From the NCBI GenBank assembly GCA_027600665.1, contig JADGJL010000274.1, positions 1 through 27,500 of the forward strand: a DNA stretch of 27,500 nt, read 5' to 3'. The translations under genes and the position numbers were made by a program. Positions within the stretch are counted from its first letter, which is position 1; each line of letters begins with the position of its first letter. Under the pieces are notes generated by a model. It was not told the origin of the DNA. It saw only the letters and a program-made list of their open reading frames with translations, and did no database searches. Below are positions 21,301 to 27,500 of this stretch, in pieces. This DNA comes from Irineochytrium annulatum. Its lineage: Eukaryota > Chytridiomycota > Chytridiomycetes > Chytridiales > Chytridiaceae.

Positions 21301-22977
21301 AAGGTGTACAAGGATGTCTATAGTCTTGCGGATGATGCTGGCCCAAGGAGTCTCCTTTTTCATTTGTCACAAGAGAAGGCCTATAAATGTATCCTGCAAA
21401 ACATGTTTACCACAGTCTGGGGTCCGCCGGGAAATGGTATTATCATCTCCTTTGGACTCTAGCTAACATTTGCACCCTCTAGGGAAAACGCATACTCTGG
21501 CTCTAGCCGCACTCCGCATGATTGAGACGGAGCACCGCTTGTCTTTGCCGGCGCAGGGGAAACTGCACATATTCATGACGGCATTGACCCATGCCGCGAT
21601 CGACACCTTCAGGAAGAAACTGGAACAGCTGCTGAGGATCCGGAAGAGCCCTTTGTTCAACGACTTCGAACAGTCGGGTTGGACTGATATGTTGACAATA
21701 GTTTCGCTGAAAGATGATAAGGCGCAACTTATGGCATCGGCCTACACCATTACCCTTGGGACCGTTTGGTATGCTTTGTCACCAATGCCATACGGAAGAG
21801 ATCTAATATGGTGATGGAACTAGGGCACTTTTTAGAAAACTGCGCATGAATCCAAAGCTGATCGGCTCGTTCGACATCCTTTTTATTGACGAGGCATCCC
21901 AAATCCCCGTTTCTTACGGCGCCATCGCGCTCCGCACCATCGACTCCTCGGATCCTGACGTTCTCTCCCAGAAGCGACTGATCATAGCCGGCGACCCGCG
22001 ACAATTTCAACCGATATTCAAGGGCGATTATCCTGTAGAGGATGGGAGCGACGTCGCGCCAGTATTTGGTTCAATTCTTGATTGCTTCCGTCACGGCGGC
22101 CTCTCAACGACATGCATGCTCACGGAGAACTTTCGCTTTGTTAAGCCAATATGCGACTTCACGTCGCGCCTGTACTCGGGCTCCGGTGTAGGCACTAGCG
22201 GCCAGGGGTTCGACGCACAGCGGCCCGTGCAGACGCTCGTCAGCCACGGCGTCAAGGCCTAGTTGCATGAGACGCCGGCGGAGGACGACAATGACCCTCC
22301 TGTCCGCGGCTTGCTCGAGACAGTCGCGAAGGGCCATTCGCTGTTGTCGGTGAGCCTGCGCGCGGACGCTGCCGCGAGGGAGTCAATGGGCTTGGAGCAT
22401 CACTACAAAATGGAGGCCGATACGGTTGTGCGGCTCGTTAAGCGGCTACGAGAGTGCGTGGCGGAGGCTAGGATCTTTGTAGCGGTGGTTCATAGGGCGC
22501 AAAGACGGACGATTTGGAACGCGCTGGCTGCGAGTAACATAAACTTGAGCGAGGATCGGGTTGACACCGTCGAGCGCATGCAAGGAGGTTCGTGCTTTGA
22601 TTCTGCTGCTCGAAAAAATGCTAGCTTTCTTAACGCTCGATCGTTAAGACGAGGCCGACGTGGTGATCGTTTGTCTCGGCTTCACCGATCACGTTTCCAC
22701 CTTCGAACGGGAGCTGGCCTTCTGCTACGACGTTAGCCGACTCAATGTGGGGCTTTCGCGTCCAAAGAGCCTCGTCATCGTCCTTGGGTCCGCGTCGCTC
22801 TTTTCTCCTCCGTTAAGTGCGACTCTTGACCCGGTCTCGCGTGCTGGCGTGGAGCATTTGCTGGAGTACCTGCGACGAAGCGTGGCGGTCCCGGAGCGTG
22901 GCCTCTACGGCAAGCTCCCCGGGGTAGGCGAGGATAACTTAATTGATCGTTTTGAAAGTTTGCTGGCAATCAAGTGA
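18303..22977 (+). CDS. Fe-S RecB-like nuclease fused to SF1 helicase (Dna2-like architecture), with in-frame TAG
   Basis: Exons: 18303-18512, 18571-21436, 21483-21768, 21824-22587, 22649-22977 (about 1484 codons). The N-terminal nuclease shows D155-S-K157 (QVIDSKASAAMAVSHQVQIG), then Q167 and Y173 (QVQIGVYARAL), the PD-(D/E)xK pattern of RecB/Cas4 enzymes. C36 plus C268-x2-C271-x5-C277 (CRGCDFEEGC) reproduces the four-Cys Fe-S arrangement of Cas4, AddB and Dna2. A long middle region of unknown fold follows. The helicase has motif I spanning an intron (WGPPGN/GKTHTL, Lys about 1027), II (LFIDEASQIP), III (AGDPRQFQPI), IV (LTENFRFVKPICDF), V (VDTVERMQGDEADVVIV) and VI (LNVGLSRPKSLVIV). A TAG at 22260-22262 (codon 1267) interrupts it between IV and V. 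Two in-frame introns inside exon 2 are possible: 20605-20661 (GTACGT to CTGCAAAG) and, less surely, 18616-18660. The expected role is DNA end or flap processing; the substrate is unknown. Confidence 0.8.
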
Positions 22978-24419
22978 ATGAATGTGCATAATAAATCAGT
23001 TGGATGTACGCGACCGAACTGCGGAGGAACTCCCAACAAACCTCTAAGATCTGTTAAGCCCAGAGAAGTTGTTGATAAGCCAATTGCTGATTTATAAACT
23101 CCTATGCACCGGCCTGCCCGTTCCTGCCAGTTTTACCGGATTTAATTACGATTTCCCATCACTACCCTCAGCTTATTTATCTTTCTATTACGCTCGGAGA
23201 TTATGGTCAGCGCGTCCCAGATGGTGACAATAGTAGAGCGCGTGCATCCTCGTGAGCGTGAAGGCATGGTCGGGGTGGTAAAACAGCGCGTCGTTCTGCA
23301 TCGCAGTCTAACGTCGTATTTCAGGCCCAGCCCCAGGATCCCGTGCCAAGTCTAGTGTGAGGATGGCGACGGCGGAAACTAATTCATCACCGGCGCAAAC
23401 ACAGGGGCGACAGTTGTACCATCGCTCAAGATGAAGGTTGTTCCGTTCTTGAGGATCTCGCTGGGCTACCGAGAGCGGTCCGGCATTAAGCAGACTTCTG
23501 TCTTGTCAACATGTCGGCAGTTGGCTACACCAAGAACACCGAATCAACACGGTGGCAAGCCTTTCCGGTGATTGTAAGGCGATGCTCGGCACGATTATGC
23601 TGCATTTGCTGGGCAGTATAGGCAAGAAGGTAACTTCAATTTCAGCTATTACGCGAAAGAGTTGTTCGTTTTCACTGCTCCTGTTTTCCTGCCACCATCT
23701 CCAAGCGATGACAACAGGCAACAGCAGCATCATCAGTGGATGGTGGTCGCGAGTTCTTGCGGGCCGCGCCAGGCATTTTCGACTTCCCACCTCCGGGTCT
23801 GCGATGAGTGGGAGGACGAGATTGAGCTCATAGTTTAAGGAACGGGAGTGATGAACAAGAACAATGATTCTTGCAGTTTGTCAGAGGTTGGAGTTAATAC
23901 ATGTAGGCTGGGATACACATCTTCGCTGTCGTGCCCTCTTTCCGCGAAGATGCTGTTTAACTGATGATACGTTCAGCGCTTGTCAGCTGATCTTCTTCTG
24001 CATTGCAACAGCAGCTTCGTTGCGGTCGTAAGAGGGGCATGGCGCGCCGGCAATCGTTGGGAAGATACTGAACTCCCTTCATTTTCAGTAGGAGCAACTT
24101 AACAGGAGTGCAGGATTCCTCGTGTTGCCATCGACGTTCACCTTGCACTCTCCGCACACCATTGCAGCAATTGCAGCAGTTGCCAGAATGCCTGGCAGAC
24201 ACGGTTGGCTACATCCTAACCAGCCAGCAGTGCGGGAGTATAACTAAAATAAACTTCAAACACACTGTTGGAGGCACAACTTCCTTTTCAGCCACTACAC
24301 AAGCCCTCCGATAGCGCGATACCGACCTCGGTATACTCAGAAAGTGATAAAAAAAAAATAAAAATAAAAATAAAATTTACTATTCCGGCAAAGCACAGTG
24401 CCTCAACCAAGATACCTCA
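22978..24419. other. 1.4 kb without an intact gene
   Basis: No open frame exceeds 94 codons and none has a convincing motif. Short open pieces occur on the minus strand, for example 37 codons at 23188-23301 (MQNDALFYHPDHAFTLTRMH) and one at about 24100-24230 containing MVCGECKVNVDGN, but they cannot be joined into a gene. The base composition is lower in GC than the flanking genes. It could hold a decayed gene, an unrecognised multi-exon gene or plain intergenic DNA. Confidence 0.45.
24349..24377. repeat. A-rich simple repeat (AAAAAT-like)
   Basis: A tract of A-runs each broken by a single T (AAAAATAAAAATAAAATT) lies about 45 bp downstream, in the minus sense, of the dCMP deaminase stop codon. 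In the transcript it would be U-rich and sit in the 3' UTR or just beyond; a polyadenylation-region element is possible. Confidence 0.6.
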
Positions 24420-25509
24420 TTAGTCCACCAGTACGATGGTATTCTCCACATCCGTATGCCTCCGGATCGGGATCTTTGCCTCCTTCAACAACGCGAACGT
24501 GAGCTCGTCCATCGCGTAAGGATCCGAGTACACCACCTCCTTCACGCCTGTCTGGACAATCTTTCTCGCGCATTCGATGCACTGCAAGCAAACACCGGTA
24601 AGCTTCCTGTCTTAAAGAAGCAAATGAAGAAGTACTCACAGGACAGGTCGTGCAGTAAAGCACCGTATCGCCCCCGTAAGCGACCCTCTCCCTCCCAACC
24701 TCCAGTAGCGCGTTCTCCTCCGCATGCAGGCATAGACAAAATTCCAACCCGACCCCACACCCGCTTCCCCCATTGCACCTTCCGCACCCACCCTCCGCGC
24801 AATTCACCACGCCCCTCGGCGTCCCGTTGTAACCCGTGGCCACAATTTTGCGATCCTTCGCCAGAATGCAGCCAACGCGCCTCTTCATGCAATTGGACCG
24901 CGTGGACGCTAGCCGACACAGGCGGATGAAGTACGTGTCCCAGTCCGGTCGGAAGCGGGCGGCGTGGAGGAGCGTCGAGGAAGTGAGGGCGGTGCTAAGA
25001 GCGGAGAGGGTGGTGGTGTTGTTCTTGAGCGTTACGTCCGCCATCGGGAGATGGGGCGCCACAAGGTCTTGCCTGGCCTGGTCGAGGAATAGGAATCGCT
25101 CGAGCGAATCCGATTCGCCCGAGTCGAAAACGTCGACGCCCTCGTCGTCTTCGTTCAGAGCATTGTGGCGCTCGTGCTTGGCCCGCCACCGGCGATATCG
25201 GGAGAGGAGCGGCGTCCGCATGCATGCGAGGAGAAAAAAGGGTCGCTTCTGGTACGACTCCATTGGAAAACGACCGTCAGGGATTATGACGGCAAGATCT
25301 GAGCGCCAGTGAGCCGTTGCATACTCGAGAGCTGAGGCCGGGTCCTGGAAAGCCTTGACGCCGCTCCCGTCGTTGGAGGGGTCACTGCTCCAATACCCCT
25401 CGGATTCCGGGAGAATTCGGAGCTCTGTAAAGCCCTTGTCCTTAACGAGATGGTCGAGGAGGGCCCTCCGGCCCGCGCAAACGCCGTCGCCGATAATGCC
25501 CAAGAGCAT
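24420..25509 (-). CDS. DCD1: Deoxycytidylate (dCMP) deaminase, 343 aa, 2 exons
   Basis: Exons in coding order: 24640-25509 and 24420-24581, joined in phase 0 over a 58-nt intron (GTGAGT to TTGCAG) that falls exactly between Pro and Cys of the zinc motif. It converts dCMP to dUMP, feeding thymidylate synthesis. The deaminase part starts near DWDTYFIRLCRLASTRSNC (residue 189), continues through VATGYNGTPRG, and has HAEENALL (262-269) with the catalytic His and Glu, then CPCIECARKI (C291 and C294) for zinc. An extra CxxC..C cluster (CGRCNGGSGC, 242-251) also matches the family. The N-terminal 180 residues begin MLLGIIGDGVCAGRRALLDH, a nucleotide-kinase-like start without the Walker A Lys, as in yeast Dcd1. 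The acidic linker at 120-135 may be disordered. Length is slightly above the yeast enzyme. Confidence 0.94.
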
Positions 25510-25577
25510 TGTTGACTATAATCCGGGCAACCTTGTCCGGTTAACGGACCAACTGGCCCCCCCCGCCAACCTACCCG
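25510..25577. promoter_or_regulatory. Divergent promoter between dCMP deaminase and C5orf34-like gene
   Basis: Only 68 bp separate the two chosen start codons (25509 minus, 25578 plus). It contains a run of eight Cs (25557-25564) and the near-repeat CCGGGCAACC / CCGGTTAACGG, but no clear TATA box. Confidence 0.5.
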
Positions 25578-27500
25578 ATGAGACTCTACCTCTTCGACGA
25601 CCGGTCCGTCCTGGGCGTTTACGATCCGAAGGAGCCCATTGACGCCGCCGATCCGGATGATTCGTTCGACGACGGCATCAGACCGAGACGGGGCCGCCGC
25701 CAACTGGTCTCGCCGTGGATGCAAGACGACCCTGGGGTAGGGGACGCTTTCTACTCGCCCAAAGACCGCCTGGTGGCCTATCACCTCTCCCCGTCCGGCG
25801 CCAGCCTGGTGGTTGAGCTGCTGTCTGACGATCGGGACGCCTCTGGTCCGCCGCGGCAAGGCAGGCTGATGAGGATGCTGACGTCGCACTGCCCGGCGAA
25901 GCACTGGCGGATGGTCGAGATGCTTCTGGCGTTCAGGAACACCTACGAGCTCAATCCATTTGTGCCCTTGCGGTTGGTCGAGAGCTGTCCTGGTGGTATG
26001 GAAAAGACCATCAAGGTACTTCAGTCACTTGCTGCTGCGTGATCTTTAAATTAAAGGCTTTCTGTATGTGGTCGAAGACCTCTACACCCATCGAGTTCGG
26101 CCGCTGGCCCCTCCCACCTCTATCGGATTTATCCTCGCACCCACCTAACGGCCCGCCTCCCGCCCTCTCAGACCACCTCTCCACCCATTCCGACGGCTCG
26201 CGAATCCTCCACTCCATCGACCGCGCCCTCCGCCTCACCCTCCAGCCCCATCACCAGTCCTTTACGGTCCACTACCCCGTTGCCGTCGCCGACGACAACA
26301 CCCGCGCCACCTCACGGACTAACGCCAAATCCCTCACCTACATCTGGATCGAGCAGCGCTTCGCCACGCGAGACCCGCCTCCCTGCTGGCGGTACCCGCT
26401 CGATCTCGCGCGCGGACGCTCAGCGCCCGACGACCTCCTTGCGCTCGCCCGTCGCGCGGGCCACGTCGTCGCGTCGCGATATGTGGCCGTCGCGCTGCCG
26501 CAGTCGAACGTCGGCACGGCGCCGTCGGACCCCGGGAACGCTGCCTTCGCGCCGTGCCGCGACACGCTGCTGGATCCCTTCCGACCTCGGCGCGTCAAGG
26601 CGCTCAGGACGCACCTGGGCCTCTTTAGGGTGTTGCCGGTTGTCGCCGAGGCGAGAGGGGTGAGCATGCGGAGAGATTTCGACGTGGAGGTGACGCTGGC
26701 GGCGGATTCGGCCGTCGCGAGGGCGTCGGACGGATTTTCGTTTTTGAACCTGTATACGCTCGAGAGCGCGAGGGAGCGGAGGGAGGGTTGCGTGGAGGTT
26801 ACGGGCAACAGGGGCAGAACAGCGGAGGACGGGGATGAGGATGTCGACGGGTGGGAACCGGAGATGTACCCGATCGAAAACGCACCGGAGGTGGCAACAA
26901 ATCATTATAGCGGGAGGAGGTTGGTGTTGCCATCCATTCTATGTGCGGGGGCTAACGGTGTTACGTACAGATATCCTCTTAAATCGATCCTCGAAGAGAT
27001 GATGAAGCTCTACCACAACGCCCACCACACCCTCGTCGAGGAAATTGCTGGTGGTGGTACTTCTCAACATCCCCTCACCGAGACCGGCGACGATGCACTC
27101 CAACCCGACGCGGCGCGTGACGTCCCCATTCCGAACGACGCCATCCGCGCGCGCGTGAATCGCCTCCTCCTCAACATCCCCGACCACTTTGTCGCCGACT
27201 CTACCACCTCGGCCGCATACGTCCATCCCGCGGCAAACATCAAGGACCGCGTCGTTGTACCCGGAGTCGGGGAGTTTTACCTTCTTTGCCCGCCGCCCGC
27301 GGCGATGGCGTTATCTGCGGAAGATCCGAGCGCGGAGTGGACGCTTGTCGCGAGGTTCGAGGACGGCGTCCGGCTCGAGATACCCGAAGTTCGGTCCCGG
27401 GTGCTGCCGTTCTGCGTATCGAGGGCCGGGCTGGATGTTGTCGTAGGGACGGACGCGCTGGCGAGGGCGGTCGTCGTGAGGAGGGAGGTGGGGGATAGGG
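25578..27500 (+). CDS. C5orf34-like protein, 5' part, runs off the window
   Basis: Exons: 25578-26015, 26057-26919, 26971 to the window end, with no stop before it. Resemblance to animal C5orf34 is spread in order over the protein: an N-terminal MRLYLFDDRSVLGVY against the family's short acidic-start strand; RMLTSHCPAKHWRMVEMLLA followed by FRNTYELNPFVPLRL, like the family's RT.F..S.Y....+AL.FRN...PFL block; SFTVHYPVAV; LTYIWIEQRF..(x10)..WRYPLDLA (about residues 239-264), like its Y.WV.Q.W....W.YPL.LA; YPLKSILEEMMK after the second intron; and VVVPGVGEFYLLCPP then ARFEDGVRLEI, like its V.GVGRF.A...D.V...F.DG..L. block. The function is unknown; the animal protein has N- and C-terminal domains of unknown function. 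Intron 1 is 41 nt and ends TTAAAG. Region 165-240 is Pro/Ser-rich. Confidence 0.72.

Noticed and set aside
24100..24230. Molybdenum-hydroxylase or ferredoxin-type 2Fe-2S domain suggested by VCGECKVNVDGN...LLSC on the minus strand
   Set aside because: The required Cys spacing (C-x4-C-x2-C) is absent, the frame closes on both sides, and no flavin or molybdopterin domain is nearby.
1..27500. tRNA, rRNA, CRISPR arrays, prokaryotic operons or phage modules
   Set aside because: None seen by eye: no regular repeat-spacer pattern, no cloverleaf consensus, and the genes are spliced eukaryotic ones.

Overview
This window is eukaryotic nuclear DNA. The genes are broken by many very short GT-AG introns (mostly about 40-80 nt) with CTAAC/CTAAG/CTGAC-like branch sites close to the acceptor, coding DNA is GC-rich, and neighbouring genes are separated by less than 200 bp. 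Gene content (a GPATCH1-type G-patch protein, Kish/TMEM167, a mitochondrial glycine decarboxylase, LAS1, dCMP deaminase) and gene density fit a fungus. A C5orf34-like protein, a family I know mainly from animals, would suit an early-diverging (chytrid-like) lineage, but that placement is inference. A run of 10 Ns at 14480-14489 marks an assembly gap.

Layout. 41-3024 (minus): a secreted protein with Cys-rich and PAN-like repeat segments followed by a Vps62/DUF946 domain; its frame is disturbed in several places and includes a 35-bp tandem duplication. 3214-6724 (minus): GPATCH1 orthologue, 11 exons, 979 aa, continuous frame. 6830-7114 (plus): Kish/TMEM167, 2 exons, 73 aa, sharing a 105-bp divergent promoter with GPATCH1. 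7554-8650 (minus): a poorly defined gene whose C-terminal half resembles the ADP-ribosyltransferase fold (DUF3990-like). 8651-10816: gene-poor, repeat-like, ending in a cluster of AWAAGAGG boxes. 10817-14306 (plus): glycine decarboxylase P-protein, 7 exons, 1046 aa. 14602-16695 (minus): LAS1 pre-rRNA endonuclease, 9 exons, 545 aa. 16780-17682 (plus): small TPR protein, 7 exons, 188 aa, with an 84-bp divergent promoter shared with LAS1. 18303-22977 (plus): a large protein joining a Cas4/Dna2-type Fe-S RecB nuclease to an SF1 helicase, with an in-frame TAG between helicase motifs. 22978-24419: no intact gene. 24420-25509 (minus): dCMP deaminase, 343 aa. 25578 to window end (plus): C5orf34-like protein, truncated by the window, 68 bp from the deaminase start.

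There is no operon logic. The genes are mostly housekeeping (RNA processing: GPATCH1 and LAS1; Golgi traffic: Kish; one-carbon and pyrimidine metabolism: GLDC and dCMP deaminase). The less ordinary loci are the Fe-S nuclease-helicase, the C5orf34-like protein, the Vps62-domain secreted protein and the ART-like gene. All exon boundaries were built by hand from splice signals, phase and family resemblance; no alignment was run.
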